From Symbiodinium natans (Eukaryota; Sar; Dinophyceae; Suessiales; Symbiodiniaceae), in contig CAJNDS010000682.1 of assembly GCA_905221605.1 (NCBI GenBank), positions 1 to 62,500 of the forward strand: 62,500 nucleotides of DNA, in the 5' to 3' direction. This document shows positions 49,219-60,849 of this stretch, piece by piece. Both the position numbers and the translations under genes were made by a program. The notes beneath the pieces are model-generated. The model was given only the letters and a program-made list of their open reading frames with translations. It did no database searches and was not told where the DNA came from. Position 1 is the first letter of the stretch. The number at the start of each line of letters is the position of its first letter.

Positions 49219-49326
49219 TAAACCCCAAACCAAACCGGGCGCGAAGGAGCCCGTGCAAAGCCGGAGTGATGGGGGAGGGGCAACCCCAAACACTGAACCC
49301 CAAAGCCGGCTGTCAGGAAGGGGTTC

Positions 49327-49595
49327 TGATTAGGGTTTAGGGTTTGGGGTTTAAGGGTTTAGGGTTTAGGGTTTAGGGTTTAGGGTTTAGGGTTTAGGGT
49401 TTAGGGTTTAGGGTTTAGGGTTTAGGGTTTAGGGTTTAGGGTTTAGGGTTTAGGGTTTAGGGTTTAGGGTTTAGGGTTTAGGGTTTAGGGTTAGGTTTAG
49501 GGTTTAGGGTTTAGGGTTTAGGGTTTAGGGTTTAGGGTTTAGGGTTTAGGGTTTAGGGTTTAGGGTTTAGGGTTTAGGGTTTAGGGTTTAGGGCT
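49327..49595. repeat. Longest telomere-type array in the window, (TTTAGGG)n
   Basis: About 36 nearly perfect units in G-rich orientation, with a single GTTAGG slip at 49491. Confidence 0.97.
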
Positions 49596-49916
49596 TGGGC
49601 TTTGAGGGTCTTAGGGGTTCAGGTTCTGCCCCCCCCCCCTCCCACCTCCCGGGTCCAGGCTCCAGGCTCACTCCCCAACACCGAAACTGACCCCAAGCCC
49701 CAAGCCCCAAGCCCCAAGCCCTAAGCCCTAAGCCCTAAACCCTAAACCCTGAACAACACCGAAACTGAGCCCAGCAGCGTCGCATCACATCTCGCACAAA
49801 GGCCGGCGTGGGCGGGTAGGGGACTTGACCGAGCACCAAGCCTGGAAGGGATGATCTTACTGGCTTTCAGTGGGGAGTTGGGAAGGAGGTTTTACTGACG
49901 AAGGCAGAGAGGCGGA
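49596..49916. other. C-tract, CCAAG words, unique snippet
   Basis: C9-TCCC at 49629-49643. (CCCCAAG)n / (CCCTAAG)n at 49690-49740. Unique GC-rich to 49916; no gene. Confidence 0.6.
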
Positions 49917-50156
49917 GACAGAGAGAGAGCGAGAGAGAGCGAGAGAGAGAGAGAGAGAAGGAGAGAGAAGGAGAGAGGGAGAGAGGGAGAGAGGGAGAGA
50001 AGGAGAGAAGGAGAGAAGGACCTAAGGAGAGAAGGAGAGAAGGAGAGAAGGAGAGAAGGAGAGAGACAGAAAGAGGAAACGAGAGAGAGAGAGAGAGGGA
50101 AACCGATAGAGAGATAGAGCGAGAGCGAGAGCGCAAGAGAGAGCGAGAGAGGAGGA
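49917..50156. repeat. GA-rich microsatellite
   Basis: (GAGA), (GAGAGAAG) and (GGAGAGAA) repeats, similar in composition to the 1-935 satellite. The 98-codon Ser/Leu minus frame is its translation. Confidence 0.93.
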
Positions 50157-50700
50157 TCAACACTTGCCCTAAACCCTAAACCCTAAACCCTAAATCCTAA
50201 ACCCTAAACCCTAAACCCTAAACCCTAAACGCTAAGTTCAGTTAGGTTTAGAGCTTCGGGTTACGAAGGATGCTATGGCGTGGTCCATGCCCCGCCTGAC
50301 GGCCTGTCTACTATTATCAATCCGCCCCGATATTCGGGTTTAGGGTTTAGGGTGTTCTTGCCCGTTGTAGTGTATTTGATGGTTATATGGGTAACATTTG
50401 GTACTCGCGGGGTGGGGCGGGGCGACTGAATAGAGGAAATTGTGCAGCGCTTCGCATGATCCACTCCCAAGCACACCAATGTGCCTTGACCTTCTGCGCG
50501 GGATGTGTAGTAGGAAGAGCATCCAAAGAATCAAAGCGTCGTTCGTAAATACTTGGGATCCCGTAAACTCTAAACCCTCAACAATGAACCCAGAATCCTG
50601 ACCCGAAACCCCTGTCAAAACATTTTCTGTTGCCGCTGAACTACACCAAGAACCAAAAATCATTCCGAATACGGCCAGATGAGGCTGGCAAGTCACGGGT
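50157..50700. other. CCCTAAA array then unique DNA
   Basis: CCCTAAA at 50167-50230 (about nine units). 50231-50700 is mostly unique, with minus open frames of 68 and 118 codons that lack motifs. Confidence 0.5.
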
Positions 50701-50713
50701 ATAGGAGGCTCCG

Positions 50714-50902
50714 CCCTAGACCCTAAAGCCCTAAAGCCCTAAAGCCCTACAGCACCAAAGCCCTAAAACCCTAAAGCCCTAAAGCCCTAAAGCCCTAAAG
50801 CCCTAAAGCCCTAAAGCCCTAAAGCACTAAAGCACTAAAGCCCTAAACCCTAAACCTTAAACCCTAAACCCTAAACCTTAAACCCTAAACCCTAAACCCT
50901 GA
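50714..50902. repeat. Variant array (CCCTAAAG)n then (CCCTAAA)n
   Basis: About 14 eight-bp units (two CACTAAAG), then about seven seven-bp units including CCTTAAA. Confidence 0.93.
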
Positions 50903-51860
50903 ACCCCAACTTTGACAAGTGGCTGGGCAAGCTTTGGCTGCCACTGAGGCTCAGGAGGCTCTCCTGAGGCATGTTGGGACCCCAAAAGCCCTGAACGCCT
51001 TTTCAGGGCTTAGGGTTTAGGGTTTAGGGTTTAGGGTTTAGGGTTTAGGGATTAGGGTTCAAGGTTGGCCGTTTACCCCTTGGAAAACATATGTACATAT
51101 AGGGTCCCTGATAAACCCAAATACGGAAAATACAAGATGTCCCAAACGGCGAAGTTTTTGTCATCCCAAACCTTCAGCCCGAGTAGGGTTGAGGGTTTAG
51201 GGCTTTAGGGTTTAGGGTTTAGGGCTTCGGCGGTTTAAGGTTTACGGTTAGGGTTTAGGGTTTACGGCTGCCGGTTTCGGGTATGGGGTTTAGGGTTAGG
51301 GTTGGAAGGCGTAGGGGGTACCGCGGCTGCTTTTCCATGGAAGACCGTGAACCCGCACGCACCGCTTGACTTCAGGGACCCTGGGCCGTTGAGCTCCGCT
51401 TTCAGGATCCGAAAAGAGAAACGAAGCCTCGATGATGCACACCCTTGCTACCCCCAACCGAACATCATGAGCATCAGCAGGGCAAACATAAGAAACTTGG
51501 GACGATGATGCGCGCCGGGATCGTTTGGGTACCTCCCGTAGAACCTATCCACCCACTTTGGGGACGAACTGAAGCCTAAAAAAGGGTTAGGGTTCAAGTC
51601 TACGGTTCATGAACCCTAAAAAGGTTTTGGCCTGGAGCAGCACGGTATCCAAGCTCGAACCAGCACAACGCATAGAAACGAACCAAGCTCGCGACACGTG
51701 ACACCAGCAATGTTGCCACGACTTTTTGAGCCTGGATGGCTGGCCCCACATGTTTGGACACGTGCGCGCCAGCTGAGGCCCGCTGTTGATGGCCGGGCAA
51801 CTCTTGACATCCCAAGTGCTCGCAGATGTGCTTGGAGCCGTAATTGCCACAAACAGCGCC
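50903..51860. other. Telomere-like words and unique DNA
   Basis: TTTAGGG at 51008-51060 and 51195-51300 (degenerate). 51060-51150 resembles the dispersed repeat at 28840 and 39590. 51301-51860 is unique GC-rich DNA with opposing short frames and no recognised domain. Confidence 0.5.
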
Positions 51861-52258
<398 letters not shown>

Positions 52259-52620
52259 TCCTTTTCAGCCACCAGACACAGTCAACGCGTGTGGGTCACG
52301 GCTGCGACGGAGGACTCTCACACGGCAGTCACGAGAGTCCTGGTAGGCTCTGCGCTACAACACATGCGAAGCCTTTGCGCCCAATGCTCCGCGTCAACAA
52401 CTGGCCGCGCCGATCCTGGCGGTCATGGTCAAAGGAATGTACGTCGGTGTGTTGGTACGCTTTGCGGAGGGCCAGATGGGCTTCCAGCGTGGCAACGGCG
52501 CCGCCGGCAGACCACGCTTTGGAAGAAGCCTGGCCAGCTTGACAGCCCTCGCTGTGCTTCAACGCAGGCCGCTCCAGGCGCTTGATGTTGAGATTACAAA
52601 AGCAAATGTGTAAAACCAAA
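52259..52620. other. GC-rich unique block with open frames on both strands
   Basis: The minus frame at 52329-52628 reads …HSEGCQAGQASSKAWSAGGA then VATLEAHLALRKAYQHTDVH… and looks protein-like over about 60 codons. The + frame at 52425-52613 is also open. A gene fragment is possible, but no family is recognised and the strand is undecided. Confidence 0.4.
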
Positions 52621-52912
52621 GATAACACTGTTCAGTTTTTGTTTCTCTTCGCAAATATCTGTAGTCCAATACATTACGACACCAGCAAGTTCTGGTGGGT
52701 TAAACGCTTGAGGTCATGTTTTTCTTCATGTTCTTATTGCCTCTTTCGTGTCAATGCGTTTGCACTTCGTAGCCAAATGACTGGTGTGCGAAGGTTCGCA
52801 AATACAACGCGAATGCATCAACCATGAATTCACTGCGCTGGCCACGCATTCTGCATGTCTCCATTTCAACCACATGCAAAGAAATACAGCGTCAAATAAA
52901 GGACGTGGGCCT
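52621..52912. other. Unique AT-richer DNA
   Basis: No telomere words and no supported gene. Confidence 0.4.
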
Positions 52913-53096
52913 GCTACTACTACTACTACGACGACGACGACGACGATGACGACGACGACCACGACCACGACCGCGACCGCGACCGCGACCGCGACCGCGA
53001 CCGAGACCGAGACCGCGACCGCGACCGCAACTACGACGACTACTACGACGACGACTACTACTGCTACTACTACTTCGACAACGATAACGACGATGA
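52913..53096. repeat. (ACG/ACT/ACC)n trinucleotide satellite
   Basis: (CTA)n, (CGA)n, (CGACCA)n and (CGACCG)n blocks. The Thr-rich, Val-rich and Ser/Arg-rich open frames (up to 218 codons) are translations of it. Confidence 0.95.
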
Positions 53097-53320
53097 TGCG
53101 TGCGCCGCAGGCGCCTGAGCGGGCAAACGCACTGACGTGCGATGTGTGTAGGATTTTCTGCATTTTCGTGTTGAGCCGCATGCCGTTTTTTGTGGTAACT
53201 ACTTGCTTCGAGAGACTTGTAACCAGAGCGTTTGTCCTTCAGTTTATAGTTTACAAAGACATGAATGTTTTGATTTTCCTCGCTTGTTTTTATTCGGGAA
53301 TGTCCACTGCGAAACTCGAC
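53097..53320. other. Unique DNA
   Basis: No motif recognised. It reads into the next minisatellite. Confidence 0.4.
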
Positions 53321-53705
53321 ACTTTCGGTCCAAACTTTCGCCCAAAACTTTCCCAACAACCAGAACTTACGCCCAACACCTGCTCAAGACCCGCCAAAAC
53401 TTTCGCCCAAGACTCCGGACACCAACCCTTTACAACTTGAATCTCCAACGCGACAAAAGAAATTATCTCGAAAGCAAGAAAAAATCGCTCAAAAACCGCC
53501 CTGAACTTCGTCCAACACCCGAACTTCGTCCAAAACCCGCCCAAAACTCCGGACACGAACCCTACAGAATTTCTATGGGACGCGAACTCGAGAAGCAACA
53601 AAGCAATAAATACAAACCCACCCCGAACTTTCGCCAAAACCTGCCCTGAACTTTCGCCCGAAACCCGCCCAAAACTCCAGACACGAACCCCATACAATTT
53701 CCATT
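53321..53705. repeat. Degenerate minisatellite built on 'aactttcgcccaaaac'
   Basis: The short phrase aac-tt-cg-(c/t)cc-aaaac recurs about ten times. The larger phrase cgcccaaaactccggacacgaaccc occurs three times (about 53407, 53539, 53660), spaced about 120-130 bp, giving a two-level repeat. Open frames on both strands are by-products. Confidence 0.75.
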
Positions 53706-53772
53706 AGACCTTACAGCCCAATGAATTCAAACCCTAAACCCCAAAATGATATCAAAAGATGGTCAGAGCCGA

Positions 53773-53909
53773 CTTGGAGGCTTATTAACTAAATATAACT
53801 TAACTGTACTTGTAACTGTACTTGTAACCATATTAGGGCACTTAAGGGGCATAAAAGTGGGTTATAACTACAGTTGTAATTGGTTCATAAGTACCACGAA
53901 AACCCCAAG
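53773..53909. mobile_element. MITE-like family 1 copy
   Basis: Ends CTTGGAGGCTTATTAAC and AAGTACCACGAAAACCCCAAG. The core includes gtacttgtaaccatattagggcactta and ggttataactacag, in the reverse orientation to the 27865 copy. Confidence 0.75.
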
Positions 53910-54295
53910 TAGACAACCCTAAACCCTAAACCCTCAACCCTAAACACTAAACCCTAAACCCTACACCCTGCACCCTAAACCCTAAACCTAAACCCTAAAC
54001 CCGAAACATGTGTCGTATATACTTCGGGGCCTTAACATGCGGTAGAGTCGAGGACTTAACCCCTACTACCTGTACGCAAAACTCCAAAGCCTAAAACCCC
54101 CCGAATTAAATCCTAAACCCCGAAAGCACACCAAAAACCCTAAACCCCTAAACCGTAAACCCCCAACACTAAACCCCTAAACCCCTAAAACCCTTTCCCC
54201 TAAACCCTGAACCCCAACACCCCGAAACCCTAAGCCCCTCAACCCCTAAACCCCTAAACTCCTAAACACCTAAACCCATAACCCCCTAAACCCCT
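53910..54295. repeat. CCCTAAA and CCCCTAAA variants
   Basis: CCCTAAA words at 53917-54005, a unique stretch at 54006-54100, then CCCCTAAA-like words. Confidence 0.75.
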
Positions 54296-54495
54296 ACACC
54301 CTAAACCCCTAAACCCCTAAACCCCTAAACCCCTAAACCCCTAAACCCCTAAACCCCTAAACCCCTAAACCCCTAAACCCCTAAACCTCTAAACCTCTAA
54401 ACCTCTAAACCCTCAAACCCCAAACCCCCAAACCCCCAAACCCTCAAACCCCCAAACCGCTAAACCCCCTAAACCCCTAAACCCCTAAACCCCCC
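54296..54495. repeat. Variant array (CCCCTAAA)n
   Basis: About 12 perfect 8-bp units at 54300-54390, then CCTCTAAA (3), CCCCCAAA/CCCTCAAA and CCCCCTAAA blocks. Confidence 0.93.
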
Positions 54496-54770
54496 CTAAA
54501 AACCCCGAGCCATGGCGAATTACGAGCTCAAACGCAGGGGAGAGGCGGCCGAGCGCTGTACATCGCGGCTGAGGAAGAGAGAGACCTGCTGGGGCGATGC
54601 GCATGTTCCTAACCCTAAACCCTAAACCCTAAACCCTAAACCCTTAACCCCCCAATGTTCTTTTTGGTTTTGGGCGCAGGTCTTCGGGTTTAGGCATTTC
54701 TTTCAAATAAGGGACTGTCTTCTTCTTCTTTCAAGAGGGTTGAAGATGTCGATTGTAGTAGGGGAATCCT
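54496..54770. other. Unique snippet and short telomere-type run
   Basis: GC-rich unique 54505-54608; CCCTAAA at 54612-54645; unique to 54765. No gene. Confidence 0.55.
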
Positions 54771-54840
54771 AAACCCTAAACCCTAAACCCTAAACCCTAA
54801 ACCCTAAACCCTAAACCCTAAACCCTAAACCCTAAACCCC
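54771..54840. repeat. Interstitial telomere-type array (CCCTAAA)n
   Basis: About ten units, ending directly at a MITE-like element. Confidence 0.95.
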
Positions 54841-54948
54841 AAGGGTCCATGTACCTTATTAGTATGTACTCGGGCCCTAAAGTCCCTAAATAGGAGGTTC
54901 ATGAAGGCCCAAGTAATCCCAATTTAGGTACATGGACCCTTAGGGTAA
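54841..54948. mobile_element. MITE-like family 4 copy
   Basis: Ends AAGGGTCCATGTACCT and AGGTACATGGACCCTT form a perfect 16-bp inverted repeat. The interior has gggccctaaagtccctaaatagg. A second copy is at 55378-55488. Confidence 0.85.
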
Positions 54949-55377
54949 TATCCCTAAACCCTAAACCCTAAACCGTAAACCCTAAACCCTATAAACCCTA
55001 AACCCTAAACCCCAAGGGGCGGCTCAACAGGAATTACCTAGTATCTGGGGAAGGGGGGGGGGGGGGGGGCGGTGTCGGATCCGTGTGTTCGCAGCCAGAG
55101 GTGCCCGCATGCTTTCGCAAGCTCCTACATGTTGTCGCTTTTGAACCCCCTAAACCCTAAACCCTGAACCCTAAACCCTGAAAAATACCTTCCCGGCAAA
55201 GGTGACTGTCAGAGGGAGGTAATTCTTCTTATTCTATTCATGAACTTCTGTATATAATAGTTTTTGTTGCGACATTTATTACTAGCTACTGTGACGATGA
55301 CTTCAAAGTTGTCGTGGATGCTGTTGGTCTGCTGGGTAGCCCCAGCAGCAATATGGTAACAATCTTTTCCGGTTGAC
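54949..55377. other. Telomere-like words, G-tract, unique DNA
   Basis: CCCTAAA at 54952-55012. G19 interrupted tract at 55049-55068. Unique 55070-55377 without a gene. Confidence 0.55.
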
Positions 55378-55488
55378 CCTAAGGGTCCATGTACCTAAAT
55401 TGGGAGTACTTGGGCCTTCAAGTACTTCCTATATAGGGACTTTGGGGCCCAAGTAGATGATACTGAGGTAAATGGACCCTTAGGGTAA
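55378..55488. mobile_element. MITE-like family 4 copy
   Basis: Ends CTAAGGGTCCATGTACCT and AGGTAAATGGACCCTTAG. Interior acttgggccttcaagtac and ggggcccaagtag shared with the 54841 copy. Confidence 0.85.
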
Positions 55489-56237
55489 TGATAAGGGAAC
55501 CTTGAACCCAAAAAAGGGACAAGGGCACTCTAGGCTACCAAGTCGCATGCCTGGCGACTGCTGGAGCGGAAGAGTGCGAAACTTACGTTGCAAGTCGTGG
55601 CGCAGGCCAAACGCTTTCCTTAAGGCCTGCCGTGCCTCACGAGTACTTCTCTAACCCAGGGTTCGTAAGCCTAAACCCTGAACCCTAACCCCTCAACCCC
55701 ATGATTAAACCCTAACCCCAGAATGAGAAGCTTATCTTAGCCGAGCCGTAAAGTGGGAAAAGGCTTGGGGTTTAGGCTTCAGGGTTTAGAGCTTAGGGCA
55801 CCTTAGCATTATACACTTACCTGGGCTCCAAGGACAACCTGTTTAGGGTACTGCACCCTCAAGGTTAAAGCTGGTTTTTAAACCGAATGCAAGCAGATGG
55901 CCCCGCCTTAGACGTGAAAGAGCCTTTCTTCTTGGATTTGGCCTGGACGCAAGGTCGCGAAGCTACGATTTAGGGCTTTCCCGCTTTGAACCCTCATTAG
56001 GGTCTAGGGTTTAGGGCTACTAGAGTTTAGGGCACTTTGAGTCTAAATAGGGGACTAGGGTCTTGGGTGACAAGCGCCCAGCCCTAACCCCGAATCAGAA
56101 ATCCCTTCAAGCCCTACAAAATTGTCCAAAGCTCCTGTGTATATAGGGTTAGGGTTAGGCTTTGGTGTTCAGGGTTAATTCAGGGTTTTCGGGTGTAGAC
56201 ACCCACCCACCCACCCACCCACCCACCCATCCACCCA
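55489..56237. other. Unique and weakly telomere-like DNA
   Basis: Scattered CCCTAAA/CCCTAACCCC words (55670-55720). (CCCA)n at 56201-56252. No gene. Confidence 0.5.
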
Positions 56238-56246
56238 GCAACCCAG

Positions 56247-56333
<87 letters not shown>
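56238..56333. repeat. (CA)n microsatellite
   Basis: About 40 CA dinucleotides preceded by (CCCA)n. The His/Thr and Val/Cys frames are translations. Confidence 0.97.
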
Positions 56334-56334
<1 letters not shown>

Positions 56335-56856
56335 ACCGCGATCCGTCGCCTCAGAGAGATCGGCATGAGGGTATCATGCCGAATCCGGGCCCCAACGTTT
56401 GGGAGGGGGAGGGGGAGGCCTTGAACATGAAATCAACTACAATTTGCTTAAGAAGAAAAGAACAACCCCAGTCATACCCGTATAACGAGGTATATATACA
56501 TACATAAATAAATATATATATATATACATGTATATATTTGTTTCTGTTGTATTTATTGGGGGGGGTCACAAGGCTGTGAGCCGATTGATTCTTGCTTTGG
56601 CCGGGCTTTGGGTTCACTCCGAAACTAAGGCTCGTCGAACGAGTACACAGGAGGTAGGTGGGGGAAAGCGTTTCTTTTGACATTGTTCTAGACGGAACCT
56701 CGAAGCGAAGCGGAAGGGAACAGTTCAACTTCAGGGTCACGTCTCGAGACCGTAGGGTTTAGCGTGTACTTACAGGGCTTAGGGCAAGCCCAAACCCCTC
56801 AACTCAAGCGAGTCAAACTTGAACCCCTAACAATGTACCCCATATAAGAAATTCCC
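56334..56856. other. Unique AT/GC-mixed DNA
   Basis: A (TA)n cluster at 56490-56540. The minus frame of 129 codons (56351-56740) crosses it and has no recognisable domain. Confidence 0.4.
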
Positions 56857-56957
56857 TTAATGACCCTTGACCCTTGACCCTTGACCCTTGACCCTTGACC
56901 CTTGACCCTTGACCCTTGACCCTAAACCCTAAACCCTAAACCCTAAACCCTAAACCA
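56857..56957. repeat. Variant array (GACCCTT)n then (CCCTAAA)n
   Basis: Nine GACCCTT units, then about five CCCTAAA units. Confidence 0.93.
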
Positions 56958-57430
56958 CCTTATGGGTCCGTGATCAACCTGGAGCCTATACCTAAGCCAC
57001 ACTAGGTTGTGCGTACCCTAAACCCTAAACCCTAAACCCAAAAAACCTAATGCCCTCAAACCCCAAAAAGCCTAAACCCAAGGGTTTAGGGTTTAGGGTT
57101 TAGGGTTTAGGGTTTAGGGTTTAGGGCTTCGAGGTCCCGCCTCGGCTTTGGTGGCCGGCCACCTCGGGACGCCTTTGGGCAGCTCTCCGTGTGGACCGGT
57201 GGCATGGACCCACTCGCCTGAGGAGTTGAAGGGCTTTTGGGGGTTCAGGGTTTAGGGTTTAGGGTTTAGGGCTTGGGGTTTGGGGTTTGGGGTTTGGGGC
57301 TGTTGGGGGTTTGGGGTTTAGGGTGCAGGGTTTAGGGGCTTTTGTCGCCTTGGCGGCTGCTTCGTGCTGCTGGCAGCGTGTGTTAGCTGCAGCATAGAGC
57401 TTGAAGGTCATGGGATTCTAAGGTTCTTAG
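56958..57430. other. Telomere-like mosaic
   Basis: CCCTAAA at 57015-57037. TTTAGGG at 57080-57128 and 57246-57340 with TTTGGGG variants. GC-rich snippet at 57129-57240. No gene. Confidence 0.6.
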
Positions 57431-57546
57431 GTCATACATACATATATACATATATACATATATACATATATACATATATACATATATACATATATACATA
57501 TATACATTTATACATATATACATATATACATATATGCATATATACA

Positions 57547-57599
<53 letters not shown>

Positions 57600-57648
57600 A
57601 TATATATATATATTTATTTACATATATATATATATATATCGATACATA

Positions 57649-57705
<57 letters not shown>

Positions 57706-57722
57706 AAATATATACACATATA
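57431..57722. repeat. (TATACA)n / (TA)n microsatellite
   Basis: About 16 ACATATAT units, then (TA)n interrupted by CA and CG. Ile-Tyr open frames on both strands are artefacts. Confidence 0.96.
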
Positions 57723-58793
57723 TGAGCCGGCGGCAATAGTCAAAAGGAACAAACGCGGACATACATGTCAAGCTTTCGTTTTGGGTCGATTGGTATCGCC
57801 TCGCGACGCCTTTGCATAGGCTACGAAGGCCGGGGACCGCTTAGAGAAACCAGAGGGCCGGCCGGCAGATGCAAGTCTCAAGCCAGCTAGTGCGCTCAAA
57901 ACACCTAACCCTAAACCCTAAAGCCTAAACCCTAAACCCTGAACCCTAAACCCTAAACCCTGAACCCTGAACCCTGAACCCTGAACCCTACCCCTCCCCC
58001 TGAACCACATGCTGATGCCTCGACCAGCGTCTCGCGCACCCCTCTTGTAGCCTGGGCTCAGTTAGACTTGGAACCACGAGCTCTCTATCAACGAAACGTT
58101 GCCTAAATCAAAAACAAAGGTTTAATTAGGGTTTAGGGTTTAGGGGTTTAGAGTTTAGGGTCTGAACTATACCTACAACGAAACCATGCTCCGACTTTGT
58201 ACTAACAGACGCTCGTGCCCGACGTGAAGTGTGGCGACCGCATAAGGGAACATGGGGTTCAGGGTTTAGGGTTTCGGGTTTAGGGCTTTGGGCTTAGGGC
58301 TTAGAGGCAGTTCACGGTCCTATCCTCACGTGGCCTGTCATCGACACGTGCAACGCCTGTGGCACTGCCTGCAGTAACTTCGAAGGAGTCCCTAAAACAC
58401 AAAATACAGCGCTCAATTCCTAAACCCGAAAGCCTCATCGATGATCGATTAACCCCTAAACCCTAAACCCAAAAAAAAAGTAAAAACCCTTTAAAACCCT
58501 TAAAAACCCCAAACCAAACCAAAAAACCCTAAAACCACTAAAAACACCCTAAACACCTAGCAGGTACACCCCTGTAACCCCCGAAGCAGAGGGCCCTCCA
58601 AGGCCAAGTCTGAACCCCCAAATCCCACAACCCTTCTCCATCCACTCCAGCCTTAATTTAGGGTTTAGGGCTTAGGAATTAGGGTTTAGGGTTAAGGGTT
58701 TAGGGTTTCGGGCTTAGGGTTGAGAGTGTCCACCCTTCGCCCTGAACCCTAAGCTGCCCTAATGCAGCAACCCAACCTCGAGCCCAAACCCTA
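57723..58793. other. Telomere-like mosaic with unique stretches
   Basis: CCCTAAA/CCCTGAA run at 57905-57995. TTTAGGG at 58125-58160, 58258-58300 and 58655-58720. AAAACCCT words at 58455-58560. Unique 57725-57900 and 58300-58450. No gene. Confidence 0.55.
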
Positions 58794-58932
58794 CTTGGAG
58801 GTTCATTGTATTTGTTAACCACTTACAACTGTACTTATGACTGTACTTATCACCATATCAGGGCACTTAAGGGGCTTATAAGTGGGTTATAAGTACAGTT
58901 ATAATTGGTTAGTAAGCCCCATGACCTCCAAA
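58794..58932. mobile_element. MITE-like family 1 copy
   Basis: Ends CTTGGAGGTTCATTG and CCCATGACCTCCAAA; TA precedes the left end. Core gtacttatcaccatatcagggcactta and gggttataagtacagttata. Confidence 0.8.
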
Positions 58933-60085
58933 CACTTGTTCTGTGTCCGTGCGGCTCAAGTTGTTGGCTTCGTACCATTGCCTCCAACTCGAGGCTATGA
59001 CAGACAGTCCGGATCCCGGTTTAGGGTTTAGGGTTTCGGGGAGTAGCCACCGTAAAATGGTGAGGCGATACAGGCTTGGTTTTTCTGCCCTCCACCCCTA
59101 AACCCTAAACCCTAAACCCTAAACCCTAACCCTAAACCCTAAACCCTAAACCCTAAACCTTAAACCTTAAACCGTAAACCCCGATAACTGTGTTTACAAG
59201 CCCTGGACCAGAAAGGCCCAGGGTGGACGGACACCTTTTTTTGGGGGGAATCCACCAACATAAGCGTCCATAGCTACATGTTTGCACAATCAGAAACTTC
59301 TAGCAGGTCTACATTTAGGGTTGAGGGGCTGAGAGTTTCGGGAGGGGCGGAGAGTTTCGGGCCGTGCCTACACTAGCAGATCCTGAAGCGCCGAAAAACA
59401 AAAACACTAGGCCCTATAAACCCTAAACACTACTTCCTTAACCCATGAAACTCCAGGTAGGAAATCAGAGACGGGCTTAGGGTTTAGGGTTTAGGGTTTA
59501 GGGTTTCGGGCTTAGGATGACACGGCCTGGTGCCCGCCACCAGCTCCGGATGCTTCCACCGCTCAGGACCCATGCGACTGGGCCTCAAAACCGGGTTGCT
59601 CTCCGGGGCTTGGGGGAGCTCCCAAGTTCATTTTGAAACCCGGATAGGGTTTGGGGTTTGGGGTTTGGGGTTTGGGGTTTGGGGTTTGGGGTTTAGGGTT
59701 TAGGGTTTAGGGTTTAGGGTTTAGGGCTCAGGGCTCAGGGTTCAGGGTTCTATAGGCTTAGGGATCAGGGACTTCAACGCACAGTCCAAGTGGGCACCCA
59801 CCAGACACCTGCACGGAAGCGCCGAGGCCTCAGAGCCGAAGTGCAAACCTCTGCAAACCTCAGCCCCAGACAGTAAACCCTACACCCTAAACCCTAAACC
59901 CTAAAGCCTAAACCCTAAACCCTAAACCCTAAACCCTACCCCCTAAACCCTAAACCCTAAACCCTAAACCCTAAACTTTCTAAACCTCAAGCCCTAAACC
60001 CTACAGACAGAACCTGAACCCTCAAGCCTTGGCCCTGACACCCCTGACCCCTCAACCCTACACTGCGAACCCTGAAGCTCAGACT
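58933..60085. other. Telomere-like mosaic
   Basis: CCCTAAA at 59097-59180 and 59876-59985. TTTGGGG/TTTAGGG array at 59647-59730. Unique GC-rich snippets at 59220-59460, 59515-59640 and 59760-59870. No gene supported. Confidence 0.55.
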
Positions 60086-60091
60086 GTAAAC

Positions 60092-60178
60092 CGTTTAGGG
60101 TTTAGGGTTTAGGGTTTAGGGTTTAGGGTTTAGGGTTTAGGGTTTAGGGTTTAGGGTTTAGGGTTTAGGGTTTAGGAA
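60092..60178. repeat. Interstitial telomere-type array (TTTAGGG)n
   Basis: About 12 perfect units. Confidence 0.96.
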
Positions 60179-60460
60179 CCCTCAACACTGACTCAACCAG
60201 CACTCCCCCCAGAGCCACAGTATGGGTTTAGGGTTTAAGGTTTAGGGTTTCGGCTTAGAATGCCTTCATACCCACAGCAAGGGTTTAGAGTTTTGGGTTA
60301 GAATCATCATAGTCGCTCATTCTCTTGAGTTTCGAAAAATAGATGAATAATTAAACAAACAAACAAATGAAAATATGTCTGTATATATACATATATATAT
60401 ATATATTTATATATCTGTGTGTCTCTCTCTGTCTCTCTCTCTCTCTCTCTCCCTAAGCCA
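60179..60460. other. Unique DNA and (TA)n/(CT)n
   Basis: (TA)n at 60386-60410 and (CT)n at 60420-60452, abutting the coding-like block on its 3' side. Confidence 0.7.
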
Positions 60461-60539
60461 GGCAAACTATCAGAATCCCATCGGCAGGGGCCGGGTGGCT
60501 CTTTGTAGAGATGACCTTCGAGCGCCGCGTGCAGCAAAG

Positions 60540-60849
60540 GAAAGCCTCGGCAGGTGACTGAGCTTGCTTCTAGCGTTGCTGCCGCTCTTGCTTTGGCTTC
60601 AGCCCGCTCATGCTTGTTCAGGCGCCTTACATTGCGGCGATGCGTGCTGCGAGAGACGCGCACGTCGTCTCCTGTCTCTTGGCGGGCCTGGCGGAACTCA
60701 CGGTAGTACGCGCGCTCTGCAGCTTCATTTTGTCTGTGCGCGCTCTGCCCAAAGCCCTTCTCTTTTCCTTTGCCCTTGCTCTGGGCCTCTTTGGCCATCT
60801 GCCGCGCGCCCCCACGAGAGGCCCCGAGCGTAGCCTTGGCCTTTGCCAC
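60540..60849 (-). pseudogene. Coding fragment: basic Lys/Arg/Ala-rich protein
   Basis: From GTG at 60849 the minus strand is open for about 100 protein-like codons, reading AKAKATLGASRGGARQMAKE, then AQSKGKGKEKGFGQSAHRQN, then a YYREFRQARQETGDDVRVSR segment and a basic helical stretch. Upstream (60850-60990) a second frame reads a similar Lys/Ala-rich stretch (RQAQAKAKPKRKPTKEDGPG) and stops at TGA near 60860, so a frame change may join them. After about 60540 the frame runs into repeat DNA. The strong third-position GC suggests genuine coding origin. Looks like an exon of a basic, possibly nucleic-acid-binding protein; no family recognised. Confidence 0.5.

Noticed and set aside
52726-53440. 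151-218 codon Val-rich, Thr-rich and Ser/Arg-rich frames
   Set aside because: Created by the ACG/ACT/ACC trinucleotide satellite; flanking parts have no recognisable domain.
56175-56366. Cys/Val-rich frame resembling a small secreted cysteine protein
   Set aside because: It is the translation of the (CA)n microsatellite.
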